64,000 nt of DNA from Ancylostoma caninum (Eukaryota > Nematoda > Chromadorea > Rhabditida > Ancylostomatidae): the NCBI GenBank assembly GCA_037903475.1, contig JBAJFG010000445.1, positions 1,426,001 through 1,490,000 on the forward strand. The letters are read 5' to 3'. Positions 11,205-22,801 of this stretch are shown piece after piece. Below the pieces are notes generated by a model. That model had not been told where the DNA came from, ran no database searches, and saw only the letters and a list, made by a program, of their open reading frames with translations. Numbering within the stretch: position 1 is the stretch's first letter; every line of letters starts with the position of its first letter. The position numbers were made by a program, and so were the translations under genes.

Positions 11205-12559
11205 GGCATTGCGTCAGCTCATTTCATGGTCGTAGATATCAACAGCCTCCAGACCACCTCGTCACGCTGATTCCAGTGAGGCATGTCAAAACGCATACAA
11301 ATGATGGAGGCTTCGTTTACGTCTGGTCCGAAAGTGCAGTCCATGGACCACTGGGTGGAGCATCTGTGAGTGTACGAGTTCGCTTGTGAATCCCGTCCTG
11401 CGCTGTCTTCAATAGGCCGCACTTTTTCATAATGTTAAACCGTGATCGATCGATGACGCAAACGCTGTTATGTGCCCAACGCCTGCCTGATCTCATGGAA
11501 AACGCGTCCGCGCTCGAAAGCAATGTAACCGTCGAAAACAGGTTTTCGGTGGTTTTGGCACATTTTATGTAAACAACTAGACCGTGTCTAGAAGGTCCAG
11601 AATCCAGAACCCCCAAGAAATGGAAGGCAGACTTTGCTGCAAGAGGAAGAACTGCTGCATTCCGTCTGCTAAGAGCAGCAAACCCCGTGTTTCGGCTGCG
11701 TTTTTTGCCCGATGAACTGTGGTGCAGTTCAACCTGCGTTCTGCCTGCTCCTTGCCACGTGGCGACACCCCCCTGGGAGGTGTATATAAGCCGCTGGTTG
11801 AGCATCAAAGCTTAGTCGTGTCTCCGCTCCGGCGGAGACAAGGAGAGCCCAGCGAGACTCGTCAGGGTCCTAGGTTTGAGACATGAAAACCAGTTCATCA
11901 CCCCCGAAACACAGCCTTCTAAGGGTGAACGCAGCTCGTGAGGCGACAAAACAAGCTTCACCTCGCGGTGTAACTGCTGTTGAAACGTGTTCAGCCTGCG
12001 TTTGGCCTGCGTTCGTCGTCCCCGGAATCTCTGAGCTTATACCCCTACATGTAGGGATCAGTGAGGAAAGAATCACTGAGTTCTTTAAAGATATTGACCA
12101 CTAAAACGATGAGCATTTCAGATAAATTTATCATACATACATTTATTACGCTGTTTAAGACAGACGTTAAAAAATGGTTATCATTACATGAGTAAAAATC
12201 CGTGTTAACATTCCTATCAGTGCAATCATAGCAAGTTAAAACTGAAACTGCACCATTACTCTGTTAGAAGGTAGTTATCTTAGGGATGGCAAATCTTTTG
12301 AAAGCAGCAAGAGAATTTATGGTAGGTGCCTTTTTGCTCAAAGAGACATATGCCGTTCCCGCTCGGACTGTGAAACTCCTGGCCCTTATAGAGCTTCAAT
12401 CAATTGTCTGGCTTTCGTTGGTCCAAATGTATTTGTGTAAATGAAGATGAGCTAGTTGTGCGTGGTGTAAGTGGAAGAAGATAGGAATGAAAGCAGTCTT
12501 CATTTCGTGGGAAGAGAGTGATTGTAAAGCAAATTCATTTATTTCACACTAGAACTCAG
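11205..12559 (+). other. mostly unexplained; TATA-like box and 73-aa frame
   Basis: A TATATAAG box at 11783-11790 is followed about 93 bases later by an ATG (11883) opening a 73-residue frame to 12104. The protein shows no motif I know, and no intron signals are evident. This could be the promoter and leader of a decayed mobile element. The rest of the stretch holds no gene I can support. Confidence 0.2.
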
Positions 12560-13403
12560 TCCCAGGGAGACATCGGAACAAAACTAGCAGCTCGTGTCAA
12601 GAGAGATACTGTTACTGGTCCCTCTGGAGCAGAGTATAACAAGCCAGGTTTTCTTTATTATTTTCTTTTTTATGAAGAAATTGGTGCTAATACTCATTCT
12701 CGATGTAATCAAAGTTGAAAATTTTGTGAATAAGGAATATACGACGTTAATCAATCCCGGTTAGCGGGATGCGCTACGCATTCGTCTTCATGTGAGCATC
12801 GTAGAGACACTGAATGCGGACATACGTGCTCAGTACAGAGACTTGAGGTGGGCATCTGATGTGCCAAGTCAGCGTTTCATCTTCTCAAATTCACTGGTAC
12901 CAATTTACCGACCTCGAAGGGACGCTTGGCTTGGTTGGCCAGAGGTGCGATCGAACTATCGACCGTCTGCGTGCGCACGCCTATTGCAACTGCTCCACAC
13001 GTGTGAAGATTCACCTGAAATTCACGAACTTTTTTAAACTATAATCGGAGAAAACAGTGATTGCACACTGTTTTCGGTGTATTTTTTTCGGACATAGTCA
13101 AGCAATATTTCACTGCTTTACCGAGAAGACCTTCAGAACCGTGTGTGGATCTGAATGAGGTTCGAAGACCATGCGGTGCCCATATACTTTGTCAGCCAGG
13201 TTGCTTCCGAACGGAAGAAACCAAAGAATTCTTGCTCCAGGTAGTATGCGAAATTCCATATGAAGGCGGTAAAATTTGAGTGTCCTAAATTCCCTTCTTC
13301 AGCCTTTCAACTGTGAAAAAGCAAAATGTGTTCCATTCGTATGTGAGTGCAAACCTGGCTACCTTCGTTGGAATTCCCGTTGTGTACCTATGGAAGCATG
13401 CGA
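12560..13403 (+). CDS. TIL-domain protein, three consecutive exons, partial
   Basis: Exons 12560-12647, 13137-13240 and 13303-13403 join in phase (G|AA across the first junction, phase 0 across the second). The first encodes a hydrophilic linker with a basic site VKRD. The second and third encode one complete ten-cysteine TIL domain: EPCVDLNEVRRPC, HILCQPGC, then NCEKAKCVPFVCECKPGYLR and RCVPMEAC. The domain is split by a 62-bp intron between Cys4 and Cys5, as in the domain at 2894-6888. The likely product is a secreted serine-protease inhibitor-like protein. The signal-peptide exon and the exon after donor GA|GTATGC (13404) were not found. A SINE sits in the first intron. It may be a second gene or a later part of one multi-TIL gene. 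Confidence 0.75.
12770..13005 (-). mobile_element. tRNA-derived SINE
   Basis: On the minus strand a tRNA-like head has GGAGCAGTTGCAATAGGCG as A-box region and GTTCGATCGCACC as a good B-box. It continues with CCCTTCGAGGTCGGTAAATT and GGTACCAGTG, a tail arrangement I associate with strongylid SINEs. The 3' part runs towards about 12770. The SINE lies within the first intron of the TIL gene, antisense to it. Confidence 0.65.
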
Positions 13404-14545
13404 GTATGCCCTATGTTTTTTTTCAGAATATAGGAACTACACTGATTAACTGAATTCAAATGACTATTGCAGCCCATCGAAACCAGCGCCTCCTTACTAC
13501 AACCCTGATCCCATCGTCTTTTACTAGGTGGCAGTGAATCCCTTTCCTTATTCTTAATAAAGCATCCTGCAAACATTTTTCGCATGTATATGAAGAAGAC
13601 AGTGGCATCGCATTGACTCACATCACACTTATCTTAAAAAGTGTCCATCTACCACTAATTCGTTTTTCAACATATTGGGTTTGGCAATAAGTTCGGCAAC
13701 ACCTAAGTTTAACTAATCTAATCCATTTCATGAACATATGCTGAATGCTCAGCAAGAGGTCACTCCTTACACTGGAACATGTGACATCTGTGCAAAAAAA
13801 TGGAGATGCTGGATTAGAAGATAATGCTACTTACTAACTCTACGGGTCGATGACAACACTTCTTTTGTCTACTTCATTCTACAGAGTATCATTCAAGAGT
13901 TGCAGTTGACCTCTGTTGTGTACGATGGTTGCACACAAACTATATGTAGGTTCAAGAGTCTCTCTCGCGACTCTACTATGACCTTAGTGCTTCTGTTACT
14001 ATCTCTGTAGTAACACACTATCTTTATGATATGGCTTTATTGTAGACGAGGGAGGCGGCGGTGAGGCGGCTGCGGCTTCCCGGTTTGCTGGACTGCTGGC
14101 TGGAGCTACTGGTGAGTACCAGTGCTGATGTGGACTGACTTGACCCCACCTAACCCTGGGTTTATAAGCAGGCTTGTTTGCCAGTAGTCGCGCTATCAAG
14201 CGACTATCAGGATCGCCTGCGGTATGGCCATTTTGCGTCGCCGCTACCAGCTAACCGGTAAGCCACAACAACCTCCATAAATTTAGTCGTCTCAAACAGT
14301 ATGGCTCTCATATGGCTTTTCACGGAGATGGAACTGAGATTGTTTGAGCACTATTAGAGAAAGAGAAGGGTTATATGAAGCTACTGTTGCGCTGATTTTG
14401 TGGAAAACAGTGGTATTGACTCCCATGGAAAAACCGCACGAACATATTGTCGCACCAAATATAGCAGTCAGATGCTCAACGTATCTCCAGGTTTTCCTAC
14501 AGAGTTCGCTACGATCATGCACAACAATTTCTTATGTGCTGGAGT
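13404..14545. other. no gene seen
   Basis: No splice-bounded coding sequence is recognisable downstream of the last TIL exon, although at least one further exon is expected there. A purine-rich GGAGGCGGCGGTGAGGCGG stretch lies near 14050. Confidence 0.4.
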
Positions 14546-15024
14546 TATTTTTTATACACGCATAAATGTTGCAGCTCTACTACGAAGAATCAGCTTCAGG
14601 GCAAAGACTCATCTAACTTCAAAGTCGAGGCGGAATGAACTTTCCATCAGATGGTTTCTGTAGTTGCAGTGTTGCTTTTACGTAAAAAGATTCTGTTTCA
14701 TGGAGCAACACTCGCATCGTAGAAGAATTGTGACCATTTGGGGAGTTTTAAAGAACCAAGAAAGCACTATTGACCACATTCGCTCCACATCTGGGCTATA
14801 GAAAGGCAATGAGCAGGAATTCTCAAATGAATATCAATAGTTCTTAAACTTTCAAATAACCTTCAACATTTTCTTGGGCTTTTCGAATCCATTTAACATG
14901 CCAAAAACTATGATTCTTATTTCCGAACTGAACTATGCCAATGATGTATGGTAGAAGCATTTTTTTCCGTATAGAGATTCACCTCCATTAAAGGCAGCAC
15001 CCACGAAAAACTTTGTCACTAAGC

Positions 15025-15525
15025 GCTTCCATGTTCGCTGATTTTTGAACCTGGGCATTCAATAGCTAGTGATCATGAAATGCTTCTGCCTCACAGGTTG
15101 ATATCCAGACTCGTTTATTTCGTCAGGCGGCCAACGTTTCGACACAACGTCGTTGTCAAACGCCTGAAAGTGGTGCAATTCTATTCACGACCTGTACCAT
15201 CGAACGCCTCCTCCACTCCTGGTTAACATACTGACATTGGCCCAAACTCACAGAAGAAAACCACCCAATAGCACACACAAGACCAACCTTCGAGTCCACT
15301 GAGTCAACTTAGCAATATCCGCGACCTACTGCCCACACTCACTGCAAACGAGTGAGTGTCACCCTAAACCCTAGCTGGTTGTGGGTTATGGGGTCACATG
15401 TACAGATCGCATAAAGAACAAAGGGCAAGAGATCATTGGTAATTGCTAGGCACTCGTTGCGGTTGTTCATTTTTGGATTTCTTACCGAAATCCAAAAGGC
15501 TTCCAATGTCTTCCTTGCCGTAATC
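15025..15525 (-). repeat. Penelope pseudo-LTR, left copy
   Basis: Matches 18045-18553 from GCTTCCATGTTCGCTG through to CCGTAATC with scattered differences. It contains the hairpin-forming word CGACACAACGTCGTTGTC. Confidence 0.88.
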
Positions 15526-18010
15526 TTGGTCTCGTGCGCCCAGTATCGTACATGCAATATCATAGTCTTCACCCATATGATCATCTTGTCTGTGCCTTCC
15601 AAGCGCCGAGATCAGACTTCTTCTGCGCTTGCTAGCCAAGTGCTCTTTGATGCGGGTATTTAGCACACAACCGGTTTCTCCAATATATAGGGCCCCGCAG
15701 CTCAAACACCTTATCTGGTATATTACTCCTTTTTTTGAGCAGTCTTCTGTCCTGCCATATGGGCAGACGACACACTCATTTGACATGCACTGTTCGTTGT
15801 CATACAATCTATTCCGAACCAGCTGCTTCTTGAGGTTATCATTGGGAATGTTCACCAAGATAACGTCATTCTGTAGCTGTGCCCGTACAAGACATCGCTG
15901 TATTTCAGCGCTGATATCGTCGGAGATGAATGGAAGACAAAGTGGGAGCTCCTTAACCCGTGGGTTGTGGGGATTTGAATTATGGGGTGTTCATCTTTGA
16001 CGCATGGAATACCCATTTTCCTTAGCTATACCGGATGCCAGTCGCAGCGACTCCTCGCGTTGGTGGTCATCGGAGCTCACTTGACTAGCGGTCTTAAACA
16101 TGTTCCGGACGATGGCACGTTTTACTGATGACGGATGGGCAGAGGTAGCATGTATCAATATGTTCTTTGACGTAGCCTTTCGATACCATTTGACCCTGAT
16201 GGTGTTGTTAGACAGATTGACCTGTGTGTCAGGTAGGCCAACCAGCCGCTACTCGGGGTTTCCCCTGTGAATCTGATGTGTTCGGACTGCTGATTGAGAA
16301 TATTAGAACACTCATCCATTTAGGATTGTGTTGACGTTACGATACAGCAGTCGTCAATATACCGACAATACATCAGTGGGAGGCGTGCTAGCACGGGTGC
16401 TTCTATTTTGCTCATGAAGCAGACAGCTACAGTTGCTAGACGCTGACCCATGGCAAGACCTCGTATTTGCGAGCAATACTTTCCGGACCACTTAAAGATG
16501 TTACACGACAAGCATTCCTTGACTAACATCATTACACGACTTATACTCAGCCCATACATTTCTACCGCTCCAGCATGGCGTTCCAACATTTCTGAAACCG
16601 CTTGTAGGGCTTCACAATTCTGAACATTCGTGTACAATGAAGTCACATCGAAGGACTCCACCAAACAGTCCTGATCAAAATTGGTGCTGCGTAATAGTTC
16701 AAGGAATTGATTAGTGTTTGCTAAGTGGAACGGAACTTTTGGTAAAAGCTGAACTAAAATTTTCGTTAGGAATCATGAAATACGGTCCGCAGGTCCACCC
16801 ACACAACCAACAATAGGTCTGATTTTGTAATTGTCCGGTGAGGTCTTCGCCATTTCACTTTGGGGTATTTTGTGTGTTTCCATAAGGCTATAGAATACTG
16901 GGCATTTGGGGTGATCCAACTTCAGGTGAGTGATGAATCTCTCATCTAGTCCCGCTGCCTTACCGATTTTGACCCAAATGTCGTTCAGTCGTCTGTATTG
17001 CGCAACGAAATCCTTCTCAGTCACTTGGGTGTACACAGTAGGATCTTTTAGATGAAGTTCGGTGATTTTGCGATCCAAAGACTGCGGTAAGACCACGAAT
17101 TCCCCACCTTTGTCACTTATCGATATTCGGATGGTACCATTCCTAGTCAGTTCTCGCAATTCTTTGAAACCCTCCCATTGTTCGTGTGTCAAGTTATTTT
17201 AGCGGCGTCGTTTGTAACGGTTGAAAACGTCTAGCACGCCCGATGACAAGACGCGAAACTTGACGTCTAATTCTGGAATGGGTTCGGGTTCCTTGTAGAA
17301 TAAGCGCGGGAAGTTGGTCTTTGGTAGCAATCTCCTAGTCGTTTGCAAAAAAGTTGTTGGTCTAGCATCACGCTTTGGCTTTTCACGGAGTTGATCTCTC
17401 AACCTTTGTAGGCCACATAAAACTTTGCGGAATACTGCTTCATTGATGTTGCGTGTAACTGAGAAAGATGGACCGAGATTGAGGAACTCGCGAGCCTCAT
17501 ATGAGATCGTAGCGTCTCCAATTACCGTAACCCTTGCTGTATCTTTATCTGCAGAATCATTGTTGTTTAGCAATTGGGCAGTGTGGTGGTTGCTAGGATG
17601 GTTTAGTTTTTGTTTGGATAATTATCCCTAAATGAGCTTAGGAGTTTGCCGTACTTAGCTCAGAGAGTGACTTCAGCATTAGATCGTACAGCATCGCAAA
17701 TCGATTTCGACCCACTCTCAATCCTTCTCCAAAGTCGTTCTGGCAAGAGACGTCGGCACGCTTATTCTTTTGCAAGACACTTCATCAGGGATAAATACAA
17801 CATGTGCTGTTTTTCCTTAATCACAATAGTAAGCATTGAACGATATACATTCAAGATTCTAGGGTGATCTTCACGTAAGCCACAAGTGTATCCTATCTTT
17901 TTCTTTGAGATGAAGGCCGGAATGACTCCGTTTGTCTTGCACCGCTGGAGAAAGTTTAAGCTCTGTCGAACGGCAACCACTGTTTGGCGAAGCGAGAGTG
18001 CTTCGCTCAC
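15433..18010 (-). pseudogene. Penelope-type RT / GIY-YIG protein, broken
   Basis: Read from 18010 down. An N-terminal segment (18010-17762) contains LNFLQRCKTNGVIPAFISKK. Then come ERLWRRIESGSKSICDAV with in-frame stops, and 17573-16773 with ISDKGGEFVVLPQSLDRKI and NYKIRPIVGC. RT motif A (ESFDVTSLYTNV) lies near 16655 and motif C (RYIDDCC) near 16350. The C-terminal 15858-15433 is a GIY-YIG nuclease: GVIYQIRCLSCGALYIGETG followed by LNTRIKEHL. The protein would copy and insert the element. Premature stops around 17600-17680 and frame changes near 17195, 16770 and between about 15860 and 16320 disable it. Confidence 0.9.
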
Positions 18011-18044
18011 CAGCGAAAACAGATGTGGCGGTACTTCACGAATG

Positions 18045-18553
18045 AGCTTCCATGTTCGCTGATCTTTGAATCTGCATTTGATAGCTAGTGATCATGAAAT
18101 GCTTCTGCCTCACAGGTTGATATCCACACTCGTTTATTTTGTCAGGCGGCCAACGTTTCGACACAACGTCGTTGTCAAAGGCCTGAAAGTGGTGCAATTC
18201 TATTCACGACCTGTACCATCAAACGCCTCCTCCACTCCTGGTTAACATGCTGACATTGGCCCAAACTCACAGAAGAAAACCATCCAACAACACACACAAG
18301 ACCAACGTTCGTGTCCACTGAGTCAACGGAGCAATATCCGGGACCTACTGCCCACACTCACTGCAGACGAGTCGACGAAGAGACCCTAAACCCTAGATGG
18401 TTCTGAGTTATGGGGTCACATGTGCCTACAGATCGCATAAAGATACAAAGGGCAAGAGATCATTGGTAATTGCTAGGCACTCGTTGCGGTTGTTCATTTT
18501 TGGATTTCTTACCGAAACTCAGAAGGCTTCCAATGTCTTCCTTCCCCGTAATC
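18045..18553 (-). repeat. Penelope pseudo-LTR, right copy
   Basis: Direct repeat of 15025-15525 in the same orientation. It overlaps, by homology, the 3' end of the endonuclease coding region, showing that it derives from a truncated neighbouring unit. Confidence 0.88.
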
Positions 18554-18790
18554 CACCTTTGTCACTAAGATTTTAGCGCGATCTTGGGTTTTTGACCATG
18601 ACGACCATTGACAAAGTGGTCAATTTTGTCAAAACTCGCGCTCAAATAGATATCGGGTGCTTCCAATTTGTTGCATTACAGTTAGGTGGCCGAGTTTGGC
18701 TAGGTGGCCAAGTTTAGAGATGGTCAAGAAAGTCGATAAAGCTGCCTATATTGCCAGTGAATTTCTTGGTGCAACTACAGGGTGCGTGAG

Positions 18791-19479
18791 AAATATTGAC
18801 CGCTTGAAATGGCTCGTGAAAACCTCAGCATTTGGTAGAGATGTGACGAATTTCTTAAAATCATACAGAGAACGATATAGCAAACATTATAGGTTCGTCC
18901 AATTTCATCCCCACTCTTGAGAGCAGCTCTACGAGAAACTCAAGACTGAGGTGATGCGCCATAGGTACCATCGTGGATTTCATGCTTTGCTTCCTATAAA
19001 CGGACCAAACGCAAGCCCATATTGTGGTGAGGTGTAGCAAATGTTTCCTCCTTAAAAGTACCCATGTGATACAATCCAACGGCTTGAAACTGGACGAGTA
19101 AGGTGATTACTCACTTGGAACTGAAGGGCTCACTAATGGTTTCTAGTGCAACACCCTTTCACTGTCTTTATGTTGTAGGCTGGGGGAAAAATCTTCTCAG
19201 GAAAGGAACGGCGCACTTCTTAACCCGTAGTTGCTCCCAGGGAAAGTGCGCTTCCGCTGAATATCGTTTTTCGGTCATGTGGTTATTTTGGCTCTGCAAC
19301 CAAAGGAAGTAATTAGAAGCTCCTCTGCGCCGTTAATGAATACGGAAACAAAGTTAAATCATCGCACAGACAGGAGCAGCTGGTACTTTTCATTAATGGA
19401 TTTGTGGGGGACTTAACCTATGCTATCTCACAGCACTGTTCCAGTTCCACAAAGCTTCTGGAAAAAAATCTTGAGCCAA
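18791..19479. other. no gene seen
   Basis: Short frames only; no motif, splice-bounded exon or repeat end recognised. Confidence 0.4.
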
Positions 19480-19968
19480 GTCAAACATGACTACTTGCTT
19501 CGCAGCAGTGAAGCCCGCTCCCGTCTTCATTCACCGTTTTTGTCTGAACTGAGTCGAGGATTTCTTCAACTCGATGAACGTCAGACACAGTGACATCTTG
19601 TACTCTCGTGATACTTCGATGAGCCCCATGACCACGCGTATGCGGTCGATCGTTCTGAATCCTTTCCGGAACCTTGCCTGCTCGCACGGCTCTCCTTCGT
19701 CCAGTGTAAGAGACTCTCTTGGCGTTGAATTCGTGAACCCGAGGCCGAGGAAGGGACACCACTGTCGGCGCTCAATGCAGATTGCGTGATCTTCCTTGCT
19801 GAGCTTCAACGAGTCCATATAGAAGGCCTCGATCTCATCTTCGTTGTAGTTAGACGTTGTAGCGTAGGCGACAAAGATTGTCAAGGCCGGCGTAGAACTA
19901 CATCTTCCCAGTTGGAAACGCCCGTTTTGGGTTGCTAGTTGTTCGAACAAATCGATGTTCATAACCAA
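19480..19968 (-). pseudogene. RTE-type retrotransposon fragment with endonuclease fused to RT
   Basis: One minus-strand frame (19968-19531) first reads endonuclease sequence (LGRCSSTPALTIFVAYATTS, DEIEAFYMDSLK), then passes after about 85 residues straight into the RT segment LDEGEPCEQARFRKGF, IEVSREYKMSLCLTFIELKK. In intact RTE proteins these blocks are separated by several hundred residues, so this copy carries a large internal deletion. It stays open for 145 codons across the join. Confidence 0.8.
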
Positions 19969-20874
19969 GTTCGCGCCAGCAAGGACACCGACTTTACCAT
20001 TCCTCTACTATCGCAGGTTTCAAGGATCAGTTCTTACCTAGAGTCAGTGGTAGGTGCCTTCTCGTCCACGTCAGAGTGATTTAGTCGAGCTAAAAGGCAG
20101 CGGCCCAACTCACATTCATGGGTGAGGTAATGGCAAATTCTGCATCTCTTCGACACTCTAAATCCAGCGGTATAGATGATTTGTCTCAAAAGCCTGTTCG
20201 AACCCGTTTTCCGGGACGGGGTCCGTAACAGTTTGCCAACCCGAGTACGTGTAAAGCCGTTGATCTTATCCATTGAACACGCCGAGAGTCGCTGGCGAAC
20301 GCTTCTGCCGTGGCATCAGCCAGCAGAGCGATCTGTTGTTTGGAACGATCCACCTCCGGGCTCCAAAAATGTAGCCAGTTTGAACTCTTCAAATATGGGG
20401 CTTCCGTCGTCTCTGAGAATCTTGATGTACATAACCGAGATCAAAATAGCGAGATGGTCCAGGATATGTGTATACTTCCAACAGGCGGAATGAGGTGGGC
20501 CCCTGCCTTTAAAGAGTGTAGCTCACGGGTAATCGTGTGATAATTGGTGAAGGATTTCACAAGGTGGCTAGCCGGACCTCCGGTAGTGGACATGGCAGTT
20601 CAGCTGGAAGCGACTCGAAACAGCTACTCCTGTACTGCACAGGCAACTTAATCTAGGCCTTTGGCCGGATTAGTGTGGAAGATATAACCTACAGATACCC
20701 ACGTACAGCCACGCAAGTACACACGAACATGGTCACGCATTGATGGAAGGTATAGATCGCTTCGTCTCTGCAGAGATAGGGAGTCCCTCTCCAAATTTTC
20801 CTCCACCTCAGGGCAGGCAGAAAGTCCAACCCGTTGGAATCCCTCGCTTGAGATCCGTAACAATATATTAGGGT
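19969..20874. other. no gene seen
   Basis: Probably further RTE-derived sequence on the minus strand (a 79-aa frame at 20034-20273), but I cannot assign domains. Nothing else was recognised. Confidence 0.35.
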
Positions 20875-21165
20875 GGTAAGAAAGTCTTGAGCCGTTTGAG
20901 GTTTTTTTCTGTCTCAATTCATTACTCAGCCGACAGTGAAATTTGCTCAGCAATACTATAATAACAATACTCAGTCAAAGCATGCCCCACCTAACGGGCA
21001 GGTCCGTGGTCTCCTTCTCCCCGAACTAGAGAAGGTGGGAGCCGAAAAAACCGCTGACATCAACATCGTTATCTTCGGTGAATTTCTTCTTAGCGTGGAA
21101 TGCCTTGAAGGAGCAAAATAAGTGTCGGTTGGAAAGGGCAACGTCAGCAGAATGGGGTGTGTGGG
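20875..21165. mobile_element. mariner-like element, left half
   Basis: Starts at TTAGGGTGGTAAGAAAGTCT and follows the element at 35930-36813 closely for about 290 bp (CCCACCTAACGGGCAGGTC, GGTGAATTTCTTCTTAG). It breaks off at the start of the next repeat, so the right half is missing. Confidence 0.75.
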
Positions 21166-21168
21166 GAA

Positions 21169-21255
21169 AAGGGATGTGCGGAAGTAAGATTTTAAATCCC
21201 GTAAAACGTAAAACGGAAAACGGAAGGCCAAAAATGGACTGAAAACGGAAAGCCT
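21169..21255. repeat. ACGGAAAACGG-type short element, copy 1
   Basis: GGGATGTGCGGA followed by AAATCCCGTAAAACGTAAAA, CGGAAAACGGAAGGCC and AAAAATGG. Reverse-oriented relatives at 42627-42745 and 43672-43780 carry the same words. Confidence 0.65.
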
Positions 21256-22801
21256 TTTCAACGCGGAGGATCCGATCTCCGAAATCCCTAAGCGATGTGG
21301 GTACCCTACGACCTCCTCAAATCGGTGGATCCCTTGTCCAAAATCCCCAAGCGGCGCGGGTTCCCTGCTACCTCCTCAACTCGGAGGATCCCCCCTCGAA
21401 GTAGTTATAACACGCGGGTTCCCTACGACCTCCTCAAATCGGTGGATCCCTTCTCCGAAATCCCCAAGCGAGGCGGGTTTCCTACGACCTTCTCAATTCG
21501 GAAGATCTCCTCCCCGAAATCCCTAAGCGACGTGGGTACTCTACGACCTCCTCAAATCGGTGGATCCCTTGTCCGAAATCCCCAAGCGGCGCGGGTTCCC
21601 TGCGACCTCCTCAACTCGGAGGATCCCCCCTCGAAGTAGTTGTAACACGCGGGTTCCCTACGACCTCCTCAAATCGGTGGATCCCTTCTCCGAAATCCCC
21701 AAGCGACGTGGGTACCCTACGACCTCCTCAAATCGGTGGATCCCTTGTCCGAAATCCCCAAGCGACGCGGGTTCGCTACGACCTCTTCAAATCGGAGGAT
21801 CCCCTCCTCGAAACCCCCAAGAGGCGCGGGCTCCCCCGAGCTCATAAACTCGGAGCATCCCCTCCTCGGAATCTCCGAAGGACGCGGGTTCCCTGCGACC
21901 TCCTCAACTCGGAGGATCCCCTCCTTGAAATAGTTATGAGACGCGGGTTCCCTCCAGCCTTTTCAACGCGGAGGATCCCATCTCTCAAATCCTTATGCGC
22001 GGCGGGCTCCGTCCAGCCTTCCTAACTCAAACATCCCCTCCTCGAAGCAGTTATAAGACGCGCATTCCCTACGACCTCCTCAATTCGGAGGATCTCATCC
22101 TCGAAATCCCTAAGCGACGCGGGTTCCCTGCGACCTCCTAAATTCGGAGGATCCCCTCCTTGAAGTAGTTATGAGACGCGGGTTCTCTACGACATCCTCA
22201 ACTCAGAGGTCCCCCTCTCCGAAATCCTTATGCGCCGCGGGTTTCGTCCAGCCTTCCTAACTCAAAGAACCCCTCCTTGAAGTAGTTATCAGACGGGGTT
22301 CCCTCCAGCCTATTCAACTCGGAGGATCCCATCTCCGAAATCCCTAAGCGACGTGGGTACCCTACGACCTCCTCAAATCGGTGGATCCCTTCTCCGAAAT
22401 CCCCAAGCGACGCGGTTCCCTGCGACCTCCTCAACTCGGAGGATCTCATCCTCGAAATCCCTAAGCGACGTGGGTTCCCTACGACCTCCTCAATTCGGAG
22501 GATCCCCTCCTCGGAATCTCCGAAGGACGCGGGTTCTCTGCGACCTCCTCAACTCGGAGGATCCCCTCCTTGAAGTAGTTATGAGACGAGGGTTCCCTAG
22601 GACCTCCTCAACTCAGACGTCCCCCTCCTCGAAATTCCGAAGCGACGTGGGTTCCCTACGACCTCCTCAATTCGGAGGATCCCCTCCTTGAAGTAGTTAT
22701 GAGAGGCGGGTTCTCTACGATATCCTCAACTCAGAGGTCCCCCTCCTTGAAATCCCCAAGCGACGCGGGTTCCCTGCGACCTCCTCAACTCGGAGGATCC
22801 C
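21256..22801. repeat. minisatellite A, 59-bp unit, about 26 copies
   Basis: Units carry GGATCC followed by CCTCCTCGAAATCCCCAAGC, GACGCGGGTTCCCTACGACC and TCCTCAACTCGGA. GGATCC occurrences are typically 58-59 bases apart (for example 21562, 21621, 21679). Many units show two alternating variants (CTCAACTCGGAGGATCC and CTCAAATCGGTGGATCC), so there is higher-order structure. Long frames through the array come from the lack of stop codons, not from selection that I can detect. Confidence 0.92.

Larger units (their letters stand above)
15024..18556 (-). mobile_element. Penelope-like element with pseudo-LTRs
   Basis: The 3.5-kb element is flanked by perfect 13-bp direct repeats CTTTGTCACTAAG (15011-15023 and 18557-18569). 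It carries two direct terminal repeats of about 500 bp and, on the minus strand between them, a reverse transcriptase followed by a GIY-YIG endonuclease, the defining Penelope order. The right repeat also duplicates the last part of the endonuclease region, as expected of partial tandem Penelope insertions. The reading frame has internal stops and shifts, so the copy is dead. Confidence 0.92.
14549..18790 (+). repeat. about 650-bp dispersed repeat, copy 1, interrupted by a Penelope-like element
   Basis: The segments 14549-15023 and 18570-18790 align collinearly with 29285-29930. Shared landmarks in order are GTTGCAGCTCTACTA, GAAGAATTGTGACCATTTGG, CATTTTCTTGGGCTTTTCGA, AAAGGCAGCACCCACG, GACCATGACGACCAT and GACAAAGTGGTCAATTTTGT. 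Copy 1 is split at 15011-15023 by the Penelope-like element. The repeat has no coding capacity I recognise; a terminus of the AAAGGCAGCAC family lies in its middle. Confidence 0.8.

Noticed and set aside
15629..16000. 123-codon plus-strand frame in the Penelope element
   Set aside because: Antisense shadow of the RT/GIY-YIG coding region.
21256..22801. CRISPR-like array
   Set aside because: Units are contiguous 59-bp tandem copies without unique spacers, in a eukaryotic context.
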